From Pleodorina starrii (taxonomy: Eukaryota; Chlorophyta; Chlorophyceae; Chlamydomonadales; Volvocaceae), in contig BRXU01000011.1 in NCBI GenBank assembly GCA_030267565.1, positions 62,001 to 126,000 of the forward strand: DNA of 64,000 nucleotides, written 5' to 3'. The stretch's first letter is position 1. Every line of letters starts with the position of its first letter. Below, piece after piece: positions 1 to 10,600 of the stretch. The translations under genes and the position numbers were made by a program. The notes beneath the pieces are model-generated. The model was given only the letters and a program-made list of their open reading frames with translations, ran no database searches and was not told where the DNA came from.

Positions 1-48
1 CGCCGTTCCGTGCTTAGCTGCCACCCGCCGTACCCTCTTCCCAAACAG

Positions 49-2066
49 GACAAGTGCCACCTGTACATGCTGTTCGACCTGATGCCCGGCGGCGATCTGA
101 TGGATGTGTTGGTGGCGGAAGCCAAGGCAAGGCTGGGGCTGCGGGTTTACCCGACAGAGGAGGGAGGGGCTCAAGAGGAGGGTTGGGCTGGGCCGGGGTC
201 TCACAGGGCAGCACCTGCGAGGGCTTGGGAGGATCTGCCATTTACAACGGGGCCTGGCACGGCAGCGGAGCGACGGGTTTACTTGCGTCAGCTCGTCAGC
301 CCCCCGCCCTGCCCTGCTAGCGCCATGGATCAAGTTGGCACACTTGCCACGCAAGGGAAACTTAGCTGGTGCACATCCGCGCTCTTGTCTGTGGCCCACA
401 CCCTCCACCCTCCACCCTCCCCTTGTTTTATAAAGGAGAATATCACTCCCTGACCCTCCACCCTCCCTCCGGCCCCCAGGTGATCAAGTACCCGGTTGCG
501 GACAAGAACTCTCTGCGGAAGGGCTGTCTGGCTCCCAAGATGAAGATGTGGCAGGGCATGGAGGAGCCCATGTCCAAATTCTACGTGGCCTCGATCGTGC
601 TGGCGCTCGAGTACCTGCACGAAAACGGGATTGCCTTCCGCGACCTGAAGCCCGAGAACGTGCTCATCGACGGACAGGTGCGTGCGGCGTGGCTGGCGAG
701 GGGCGGATGCGAGGGTTGACGTTGCAACTGGCTTGGCTGCTTGCCCGCCGCGACACCTCGCTGTCGCAACGGGGGTGGGCTGCCCTTTGCTCGGCTCCTA
801 CGCGCAAGGTGCAGCAGCGTACGTGCAGCAGTGTGCATTCCCACACTGTTTATACCGTTGTGCTGCTTACCACTCGTCGTCGGTCCGTGCCGCCTCCATC
901 ACCTCGTCTCCCCCTTTCCCTTTTCTCCGTGCTCCCGCCCAACGCAGGGCTATGCGAAGCTGGGCGACTTCGGGTTCGCCAAGCAGGTGGAGGCCGGCGG
1001 CCGCACCTACACCTTCTGCGGCACCCCTGGCTACGTGGCGCCGGAGAACGTCATGGGGAGAGGCTACAACCACTCGGTCGACTGGTGCGTCCCCGGGCTT
1101 GCTCGGGCCGGGCCGGACTCGACGCTGGCAACCGCCGAACCCCCTGGACGGCCCCTGGAGCCCGGCGGCCTTGCAGCCCTGCGCCCTCACCGAATGGCCC
1201 GACCCGAAATAAACATATGGATCACTGACGGACGGGTCATTCCACGCCCACTGCCATCCCGTCGACAGGCTCACGCCTCGTGCTCTTCCGCGTTCTCTTG
1301 CATTACCGTGCTCTTGTCCTGCGGGCCGTCCACCCTCCCCTCCTGCAGGTGGACTCTGGGCGTGCTTATGTACGTGCTGCTGACCGCCCGGCAGCCGTTC
1401 ACGTCGCCCAAGACGCAAGACCCCATGGAGGTGATGCGCCGCATCGTAGACGACCGGTGGCCGATCAAGTACCCGCCCTACATGTCGGACGAGGCGCGGG
1501 ACCTCATCAGCAAGCTGCTCGAGCGCAAGCCAGTCAAGCGTATCGGCATGCTGCAGGCAAGTGGATGCCATAAGATAGCAGGGGAGCCCAGGGGGTAATG
1601 GGGAGGGGGCCATGATGGGGAGGCTTGGCGGCGAGGGGCGGGTCGGTTGCAACGTCCGCGTTTTGTTGGCGAGGTTTTCTTTGGCTGAGCGGGGCGGGAG
1701 GGCCGGCCTAATTGCGCCCCAGCTTGCAAGCGACAAGCTGGAAACGAAAATGTCAACGAGCCCAGAATTGCAGTTGCGGCTACAGTGAGCACCAGGCCCT
1801 GACCGCGGTAGCACCCTCTTTCCGCCCTGCCTGCCCGCCGCGCGCAGGGCCGCGCCCGCGACATCAAGGCGCACCCCTGGTTCGTGGGCTTCGACTGGGA
1901 CGCTCTGGCGGCTCGCCGCATGGACCCGCCTCGCAAGCCCAAGGACACGGACAGCTCGAAGCGCAAGATGGAGCTGGCGGAGGCGCACCGCGCGGAGCCG
2001 CGTGAGCCCACCAGCGTCTCGCCGCAGGAGATGGCGGAGTGGGACCGCGTGTTCAAGGACTTCTAA
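49..2066 (+). CDS. AGC-family Ser/Thr protein kinase, PKG/PKA-like (5' partial)
   Basis: Exons: 49-126, 480-677, 948-1084, 1349-1556, 1848-2066. They join in phase to give 279 residues and a TAA stop. The N-lobe (glycine loop, VAIK lysine) lies upstream of the window; bases 1-48 are the end of an intron. Visible kinase motifs in order are the catalytic loop FRDLKPEN, the Mg-binding GDFGFAK, the activation segment [15 protein letters not shown] and the F-helix [11 protein letters not shown]. An AGC C-tail follows, with AHPWF and a terminal hydrophobic motif VFKDF ending at the stop. PKA and PKG catalytic subunits end this way, and the activation-segment threonine is the usual PDK1-type site. 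Any cyclic-nucleotide-binding domains would be upstream and cannot be seen, so PKG versus PKA is unresolved. Introns 1 (donor GC at 127) and 4 (GC at 1557) are GC-AG. Both are needed to keep the conserved frame. Confidence 0.9.
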
Positions 2067-3626
2067 AAGACTCGAACACGTGCGAGCGCATGGGCGCTAC
2101 CCGTGCCATATCGCAGGCACAGCTGCACGGGGCGTGCCCGGGGTCCAGAACTGTTCGGCTCCGCAGCGGATGGGCCCCTCAGGCGGCCTCCCCACGCCGC
2201 TGTGTGTGGCTGCATCTCAGCCCCGCGCGCATTAGCGCGCGGCACCTTCGTGGCTGCTGTTCTGCCTGTGTGACGCCCACCGGGAATAGGCAGCGAGGGG
2301 GGGGTCTGTCGGGCAGCGTGGCGAGCTTTGCAGGCCGAAACCCGGCTCCCGGCCCTGGGAAAATGCATCGCGGCACGCCCACCGGCATCCTCATCCGCAT
2401 GGGTGGACGCATCCTTGACTCCTGACATTCAAGTCGCTGTGTGCGCTGGCCTGCCTCCGGCGCACCACGGTGCGGCAGTGCGTATTTCTGACCCGTGACA
2501 TACTGTAGCCCGGCATGTCAACGAGCGTGCGTGAAAATACTTGGCACGTCTGGGCACCGCGGTGTGTTCGGTGCACACATGCAGGGACACGCCTGCCGTG
2601 CTGTATCTATGGATCCTGCTGACTCGATGACTTTCTCAACAGATGTGTATTCTGTAGGATTTTCGGCAGGCGCACGCGGCGCCGTCTTATTTGGAGGTTG
2701 TGGTTGGGCGTTGAGCTGTGTTCCTCTGGGCCTGCCTGGTTTACCGTATGTGCGCGCGTTTCGCAACCGGATGGCGGGAATGGCAGGCGGCGGCGTGGGG
2801 GGCTAGGTGGCAAGTTGTCTTCAATGGGGATCTGCCGACGCGGCAGGAGATTGCCTCAGCGAGGCCTCAGCGATCTTTGGTCGTTATTACCTTACACGGG
2901 TTGTGCCTTCATATATGGATTGTTCTCCATAGGGGCACCGAGCTGTACGGCACGCGATTCTGCAGGATTTCCTCGGCGCCGTATGATGAGCTTAGGGCAC
3001 ATTGTCATCTGGCTGAATTGGTGATCGTAACATCTTCATGGTGAGTATTCCTGAATCGCGGTGCGGCGTGGCTGTATTGGTCGCAGCCGCAGCGCAGGCT
3101 TGTGTACAACGGAGCGGACAGCGCCGCTCCGTTCTCTCAAGCCGGGCGTTGGGAGTTGGGCAAAAGCGCACTATAATGATGGTAGGCATCTTGACGGGAG
3201 CGTGACGTTTGCCTGCAACGTGGCGCGCGCGTTATCAAGCCCCCACACAGACTCGTTTCCGTGCACTTGGGGCACGGGTGGTGCCTGCAGGAGCAGGGCT
3301 GTTAGGGGCGGCCGCAAGACGCTGCTGGGTTTGGGATCTCTTCTGCAATTCGTGGAAAGTCTCCTTTTGGTATGATCGCCGTCACGGTGTCGATGCCAGC
3401 ATCGTGGACAGGCATCATGTCTTCATGTGGCGTGTAAATGCAGTCGTGCTTGGAGTGTGTCTTGCGGCGGGAATCATGCAGCGGTTGGCGACGGCAATCT
3501 TAACCGCGCATCACTCGCTCGCGACCTTCAAGCGCACCGCTGAGTGACTACCGAATGCAGATGTCGGGCCCGGGTCAGAACGCCTTGTCTGCGGAACAAT
3601 CACTGTCAGCTGGTTCCGATTGTCCA

Positions 3627-3642
3627 GTCGACACGTGTCGAC
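3627..3642. repeat. Perfect 16-bp palindrome
   Basis: GTCGACACGTGTCGAC equals its own reverse complement. It contains a central CACGTG (E-box/G-box core) flanked by two GTCGAC sites. It lies 1.56 kb past the kinase stop and 1.65 kb before the next gene, so a regulatory role is possible but unproven. Confidence 0.8.
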
Positions 3643-3752
3643 ACTTCATCGTGCTCTGAGCCTCGGATGTCAGGGTAAACGGCCGTCGGTGGGACGGTTC
3701 GGCCACGTAGGCGCCTCACTTAAGCAGTGGCGCACAGGGGAGGCTGAGGAGG

Positions 3753-3777
3753 GCGGACGATGACGTTGATCGTCCGC
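3753..3777. repeat. Inverted repeat, 9-bp stem and 7-nt loop
   Basis: GCGGACGAT at 3753-3761 pairs with ATCGTCCGC at 3769-3777 around GACGTTG. Imperfect copies of GGCGCCTC and an inverted AGTGG/CCACT pair flank it. This could be the core of a degraded mobile element, but no complete terminal repeats or target duplication were found. Confidence 0.55.
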
Positions 3778-4512
3778 TGCTGGGCGCCTCCCCACTGCCG
3801 CGGTGACGTCCATGATACAGCTAAACGGAAGGAGCATCTGATGGGCACGCTGACTGTCGGAAGGCCTCAGGAAGTAGGCAGAAGACGGCGGCGGAAGCGA
3901 CGAGTGTCGAGCAGCAGAGGCGGCATTGAGGCGTCCCCCAGCGCCACGGCTGCCGTTGATGAGCCGCGAGGCGACCGTGCTGTTTGGCTAGGTCCAGAGT
4001 CCACATTGGCAAAGCTCAGACGGACTAGTTACAGGATGAGCAGCAGAGCCGGCCGGCGGCCGAGGTCCATGCATGGCGCCAAAACTACATTCTACCACAC
4101 TACAAACAACGCCCGAGAGCCTAGGGCTCTACGGGGTAGGGTAACCCCTGCATAGCTGCAAGCAGACAATGCCTCAAGGTGACGCTAACAGCGCCCTCGC
4201 GGACTGATACAGGGCCAGCTCATAAGGCCCCTCCGACACAACACAGGCGGCGTCCCTAGAGCCGCCCTTTCGAAGCTCCGACGTATTCGTCGTAAAGCCA
4301 CATCCAGGATGCTCACAAAGACAATAAATACGGCTTTCGCAGCAATAACGGTTTGCGCTTGCACTTAGTCGCCAACCGCCTCGCTAACGGATTCAACTGA
4401 CATTGCCCGACGCCAGTTTCTCAGTGACGCTGATTTACCCTGACACGGACATGGTCATGCCCTGCCATGGTAATGCACCTGCCAGATATAGATGGTTAAG
4501 CATGAAGGTCTT

Positions 4513-4526
4513 GGGGGGGGGGGGGG
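4513..4526 (+). repeat. Homopolymer of 14 G
   Basis: An uninterrupted run of fourteen G in intergenic DNA. The exact length may be a sequencing artefact. Confidence 0.85.
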
Positions 4527-5291
4527 TGATGCGGCTGGAACCCTTCTGGGTAACTAAGGGTGCGACTGTCAGGGGACAGTCCTGCAGCAGCTATGGGAAA
4601 TTGGCTTCGACCAGCTTGGGGCTGCAAAGCAACCAACCAGCCAACGTCAACTCCAGCGATGCAACTATAGCAAACACAAGGCTTGCACGTCACAAGCGAT
4701 GTTCGTCTAGGGCGCTGCGGGTTACGTAACCATGTCCAACGGCTCCGAACGCCTCCAAAAATAACCGACAGGACTGCCTGCGCCAGATTTCTGACAGGGC
4801 CAGCATCCTGGTTTCTGCAAAAGGTCACACGCTGAACCAAACGGCTTCAAAAGGCGTCTCTTGCCGCGGAAACCTGGTGCTATTTAAAGCGCTTCACCTG
4901 CCGCTAACAGTTTAACATGCTGGGGAGCCATTTCGTTTTTATGCGGTTTCAGCAAGGCTGAGCGTGGCGTGCAGCAAGGTGCACAAAATGCACTTGCTTC
5001 CCCCTACTATGCATCGGCTTAGCGAGAGCTCGGCGGTGGCGCGCCATCGTGAGCCACCGTCGAAGTGGAACCGTCCCGCTCCGAAGCCAAACAGGGCAGC
5101 AGTTACCTCAAACCACCATGCCCTAAACCACCTGCTACTGAAACTACCTGTGATCTACTGAATTCGATAAAAGGGCATAAAATCAGTCATTGCTATCAAA
5201 GAACACACACTTGAAGCAAACGCTGGACCTGCTTTTCGCCTCTGCTCTGGTGTTAGCCACACGCATAATCACTTTATATCTTGCGAGGAAG

Positions 5292-5889
5292 ATGGCGGAC
5301 TTGTCAAAGTTAGACCTTGGCGATGCCGGCCAGTTTACGGAGCTCACCGCCTGTTCCACCTGCGGCACGCTGTGGAAGCGCGAGTTCAAGGGCGCTTCGG
5401 AGCAAATGGAGATTGTGGCCAAGCGGCTTAGACGCGAGCCCCACCTTACCGACCCTCCGAACGGTGGGCGAACACCTTCTCCGTCATCGGGAACCTGTTG
5501 CCTCCTTCAGAAGCTTAAACCACCCGTAGAGAGCCATATATTTCACAAGCAGTTCCAAACATCTGTACTTTTATGCGCGCTTGTGTTCTATTGGCTGCGG
5601 TTGTTGTTTGTGATTGTAACGCTGGAGTCCGCTTGACTCCGCTCATCGCTTGACCCTTGCAGGCCAACGCGTCGTCTTCTGGAAATGCCATAGCTGCGGC
5701 GCCGATCACATCGACGACTCGTGGGCCGACCTCTTGTCAACCGTGGGTGTGCGCGACAACGCCGCGTCGACCCCGTCCTACGCGAGCAGCACCCGCGGCC
5801 CAAGCGCAAGCGGCCCGAACAACCCCTTCCAACCGTCGGCTGGGGCATCCCCTCCGCAGCTCCTGCGGCCTCCTGTGCCCCAGCGGTAA
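5292..5889 (+). CDS. Small protein with two CXXC knuckles (zinc ribbon), function unknown
   Basis: Two exons, 5292-5463 and 5663-5889, join in phase 1 to 132 residues. The splice is supported because it restores the smooth junction PPN-GQRVVFWKCHSCG and brings together two CXXC pairs, CSTC (Cys21/24) and CHSC (Cys66/69). The unspliced frame contains only the first pair. About 40 residues between the pairs, with Trp and aromatic residues next to each, is the usual layout of a four-cysteine zinc ribbon. The last 50 or so residues are Ser/Pro/Ala-rich and probably disordered. There is no signal peptide or membrane segment. The ATG at 5292 opens MADLSKLDLGD; an in-frame upstream extension was not excluded. 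I do not recognise the family. It could be a nucleic-acid-associated or organellar zinc-ribbon protein, but nothing in the neighbourhood decides this. Confidence 0.7.
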
Positions 5890-7690
5890 AGCTGCGGGTT
5901 CGCTGCATTCGCAATTGTCGTGGTCGGTGCCTCTGCTTCAGAACGGCCGGCATCGAGTGCTACGCACAGCGGGCCTCAGTGAGGCGGGGTTTTAGGGCAG
6001 TGCTGAGGATCATAGAGGGCGGCGGTTCTATCCACCGTCACCTGAAGGGTTTCCTGTATGCGCCAGGGATTCGTGCGGGCCAGTTTGCGGCGCATAATAT
6101 TCCTTGTTAGGACGGGAAGGGGGCACGGTTGGTCCTGGGGGTGGTTCAGTAAAGGGTGTCACCCTGTACCAGGGGGAGTGCAGGGTGGATTCGTAATCGC
6201 ACTCGACACGGGGTCATTGAGGGTGTGGAAGCACACGGTATTTTATTGTGATTTGTCTGGGCTCCTTTCGGGGCGCATGTTTTGGGTCTTTGCGCGGCTT
6301 GGTTCGAGGGAAAGAGATGCATGATACTGAGCGCTAAGAGCACGGGCGCGTTTGGCTGCGCTTGGTAGCTGACAATAAGTTTAGATGTTGGGTTTGTGCA
6401 GGTGCGAATTGAGCAGCTTTGAATGGGGGCACGGCGCCGGACAGGGCTCAGGAGTGGATTGAAGCGTGTTAGCTGGGGCTGCTAACAGGTCTGTCATCTG
6501 CAACGGTGACGTGACATCCGCTGATATGTTGAGATACGCGAGGAATGCCCCCGTGGCCGTTTTGCGGGGGATTGAATCAAACGCGCGGGCTGGACCGAAG
6601 CCTGGGTAGAGGAAGAGGGGAGAGGCATCAGCCGAGGTGCTGCGGCCATCAATCTACGTACCGAATGTATGTAGTGCGAGGAGCATCTTGGCGCCACGAC
6701 TACGCCCCGACGCCGCTTGTCGCGATTTCCTCTGTAAAGGCGTGATGTTTGTCTAATAGGTTCATGGCGTTTTGGTTTATACGCGACCTGCCCAGCGTGG
6801 CAATCGTCAGCGAGGCCATCCCTTATTAGTCTTATTTTTTGGGGCTTTGAAAATCGTGCGGGGCTCTTGTGACGGGCTATCCTGTACAGCGAACATGTTG
6901 CTGGGCCGCTGGAGGGCAGACATGGGCGCCGCTCCTGTGGTGTCTGGCATTGTGCTTTCAGGTGCCGCAGCACTGGCGAGGCTTTCGGCGGCGCTGTGTG
7001 CTTCTGTGGCGGTTGCAAGTATGGGGGTTCCACGCATGTGGAGGGCGTGTGCAAAGCCGCTGTGCGACCTGCGCTGGCCCTTCTTGACATGCGCACCGCT
7101 GTAAAACATGTGTGACCCGCGACCCAGCGCCCCGAAACAACGGACAGGCACGCACATATATGCAGGCATCTCAGGAGTGTATTACGTTACCTTCCCTGTA
7201 CGCATTTGCCCCGCCGCACGGCTCCGGACAGGTTGGAACTTACCGGGACTCACCTGGGAAGCAGCCAAAATCAGAAGCTCGCTTGCCGCACGTACACCCG
7301 ACGTTAACTACCATTATATGCGCACGTCGAGGGATCCAGGGAGCAGAATAGGTGAAAACTTTCGGAATAAACTTTCGGAATTTGCCTCACACCATGGAGA
7401 AAGTACGGCTGGATCCAGCATGCACAAAATCTTTGCTCAGCCTAGACGTCCAATTTTCCATGCTGGACATTGCAAGCTTTTTGCATTTCTCAGATAACAA
7501 ACTGGACAAGGTCTATGTGTTACATGCTGGACAAGTAGGCTTGCACTAGCTGCACTTGCTGCGATTTTGGTATTTCCGTAGACGCGACTACGCAGACCTA
7601 ATATAGTTGTTCCATAACAATCGTTCGGAAGTAAGGGCGGTTGTCCAATCCTCCGTAGAATAGGGCGCGGAAAAAAGGCTTCCCAGGCAA
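5890..7690. other. Intergenic: 3' UTR of zinc-ribbon gene and SMC4 upstream region
   Basis: No supported exon is present. The zinc-ribbon 3' UTR probably ends just after TGTAA at 6733-6737, with a second TGTAA at 7099. From about 7100 the DNA is more AT-rich, contains the recurring word ATGCTGGACA near 7460-7530, and should hold the SMC4 promoter. No clear TATA box was identified. Confidence 0.45.
6733..6737 (+). terminator. Candidate poly(A) signal TGTAA for the zinc-ribbon gene
   Basis: TGTAA is the standard poly(A) signal of Chlamydomonas-type algae. This is the first one on the + strand after the stop at 5889, giving a 3' UTR of about 850 nt, within the usual range. Confidence 0.45.
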
Positions 7691-10600
7691 ATGGTGAACC
7701 CCGACGGGGCGGCTGCCCCCAAGCAGCGGCTGATGATTAGGGAGATGATATTGGAGAACTTCAAATCATATGCTGGAGAGCAGACAGTGGGCCCATTCCA
7801 CAAGGTAGAAGTCGGCACCGGCATCGATGGCCCTGGCGCAGTTTGTAACCCACGCTCCTGTTTGTAGTCCTTCTCTGCGGTGGTTGGCCCCAACGGCAGT
7901 GGGAAATCGAACGTCATCGATGCGATGCTGTTTGTGTTCGGCAGAAGGGCCAAGCAGGTGGGTTGGCTGTTTCCCCAGGTCTTGACAGTGTGGACCGGCG
8001 CGGGGCTACTATCTCCGAACCCCACCCGCTGACATGCCCCTTACTTTAACCTCACAACACAGCTGCGCTTCAACAAAGTGTCGGAGCTGATTCATAACTC
8101 CCAGAACCACCGGAACTTGGAGTACGCGCGTGTCACCGTGCGCTTCCAGGAGATTGTGGACCAGGTAGACAGCTGGGTGTAACTGTCGGGTCGGGAGCTC
8201 GGGACATGCGCGCCTCTGTGGCGAGCAAAAGCTACCCGGCCGCTACCTCATGTAGCTCCATTCGTCCGGATTGGGAACGCGCGCAGGAGGGCGACCAGTA
8301 CACTGTGGTCCCGGGCTCCGAGTTCACGGTGGCACGCACAGCCCAGCGCAACAACGAGTCACACTACTATATCAACAACCGTAAAGTCAGCACAAAGGAT
8401 GTGACGGACCTCCTGAAGGCGAAGGGCATCGACCTGGATAACAACCGCTTCCTCATCCTCCAGGTGAGCGGCGCGGACACCGCAAGTGAGGGGAGGGGTA
8501 AACAGCGCGACATGCCCGGGCCGGGCTTACCGGATGAGAGGATACGGTTACCGGCAATGTGCATGACAGCTGGACTGCTGGCTTCCCCACTGCCCGCTTC
8601 GCGCTTGCGAAACAGCCATGCATACTGAGGTGGACGGACCTTGATGACTACGGCTTGGCTTGCGGTCCTGTGGGGTGCAGGGCGAGGTGGAGCAGATTTC
8701 CATGATGAAACCGAAGGCGGAGGACAAAAACGACACCGGGTTGCTGGAGTATCTGGAGGTGCGGCCGTCGTTGAGTCTAAGCTGCCGGCCTCACAAGCAA
8801 GCCTTCAGTCCGGAATGTGAAGCGCGTGTGTTTGGGCAGCAGATGGTGTGATCTGGGTTCGTCTGCGCCATGGCATATTGTCTGGAGGCGCCGCGAAGGG
8901 ACGTGGCGCCGCCCATGAAGGGCATGTGCGTTGCTGGCTTGGAATTGCCCCGTCATAATCGACGGGGTTGTGACCAGGTCCTTAGAAGACGTAAATGGGT
9001 CGGGATGCCACTCCCGAAGGCTCAATACATTTTACACATCCACTATACAGGACATCATCGGCACGGACAAGTACGTGCAGCCGATTGAGGAGGCCTACAA
9101 AAAGTAAGCGGCGCGAAGCTGCTGTCTATGGGGTCATGCGGGATGGCCAGATGTATGCACCGCCGTTCGTCCCAGGAGAAAACTTTCTACCCGGTAGAAA
9201 TTCTGCGCTCACGGAGAGCCAGCTGCGCTAGGAAGGTCGGGGCATATGCGGCGCAATTGGACCGGAAACCTTCTCGGTCATTGGGGAGGAAGGCCGCAGG
9301 GGGCATTATCCGACCCGCGTTTCGGTGCGCCTGCTGTTCCGTCGCTCCGTAGGCTGGAGGAGGTCAACGAGAAGCGCCAGGGCATGGTGACGCGCCTGAA
9401 GTCCTCCGAGAAGGACAAGGATGGCCTGCAGGTAAACTGCGCAGCGGCATGAGCCAGACGTGCATATAAACTGCGCAGCGGCATGGGCCAGACGTGCACG
9501 GGTGTTCACGCTTCATGGTTGCAAAGGTGGAAATTCCGGGGGAGGGTATTCTCGCGCCCCACACAGCCGTAAACGCAACTGCCGACACATGCGTGTTCCA
9601 AGCGCTTGCCGTGATCCAGGCGGCATGTCAGCGATTTGCTAATGCTGTGAGGTCGGAGGTTTCTAACGGAAGGCGCCGTGTTTTGGCTTGCGCCCTGCTC
9701 TCACCGTGCTTTGGCATATACCCTTGGCTTGGCGTGTAACCACTGAGACGCTCTCCTTCCGCCGCTGCGCGCCGATACCGTTCGGCCACCTGCAAATCCG
9801 GCGTGACCCACCTGCCCCCGCCTCGTGGTTTCGCGTACCAGGGCAAAGCGGAGGAAGCGCAGCAGTTCCTGGACAAGCAGGCGGAAATGTTGCAGTGCCG
9901 CATCAACGCCAACCATGTTTTCGCCATGAAAACCAAGGTGGGGGACTCCGTGCCACCCCAAATCGCATCCAGGGCATGCTCAGGACCTCGTCTGAGAGCT
10001 AAGCGCGGTAGGCCCTGCGCTGCAGGCGCTTGCAAGGATGCACACCCTCATTCATGCAAAGAACGCGGATTGGGGTGCGGGCGTGGCTTTTCGCCTGCAA
10101 GCGAGAGTACTTGGTTTCATGCCGAGTTGGAGCAAATACCCCTCGCCATGCACGGGCCTGAGTTGATGCAGCAGTTGATGCATTGCGCTCGCGCCCCGGT
10201 GCGCACAACAGGCCAATTTGAAAGCCACTGAGGCCAAGGCTGCTGAGCTGAAGCAGAAGCTTGAGCACGAGCGGGCCAAATTCAAGGACCACGAGAAGGA
10301 GCTCAACGCCGCGGACAAGAAGTGCACGCAGGCGGAGAAGGCCCATTCCGTCGTTATGAAGGTGAGCTCCGATGACCTTGCGCTATAGCAGCACCAGCCA
10401 CCGCTTGCTGCCCTGAGATTTCATCGTCGTGCGTCTCCGTTGGTGCTTCGCCACTTGCACGCCCCCAGGCCATTGAGGATGCGGACAAGGCGCTCACGCA
10501 GCTGGAGTGCAAGGACGCGCAGAACACCGAGACGATTAAGGCGCTCAAAACGAAGATGAAAAAAATGACTGACAAGATGGCATCAGACTCCCAGGAGCTC

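Larger units (their letters stand above)
2067..5291. other. Intergenic: kinase 3' UTR and spacer
   Basis: No convincing coding exon was found; the open frames here match no recognisable family. The first TGTAA, the usual green-algal poly(A) signal, downstream of the kinase stop is at 3433-3437. That would mean a 3' UTR of about 1.4 kb, so it is only a candidate. The stretch holds a perfect 16-bp palindrome, a 9-bp-stem hairpin and a 14-G homopolymer, listed separately. Confidence 0.5.

Noticed and set aside
3760..4155. Plus-strand ORF of 131 codons
   Set aside because: It is Arg/Ser-rich without motif, lies over the hairpin region, and shows no splice signals or family similarity. It is expected by chance at this GC content.
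8865..9051. Extra SMC4 exon between exons 5 and 6
   Set aside because: The conserved text LLEYLE-DIIGTDKY is continuous across the join of 8758 to 9051, so no exon is missing.
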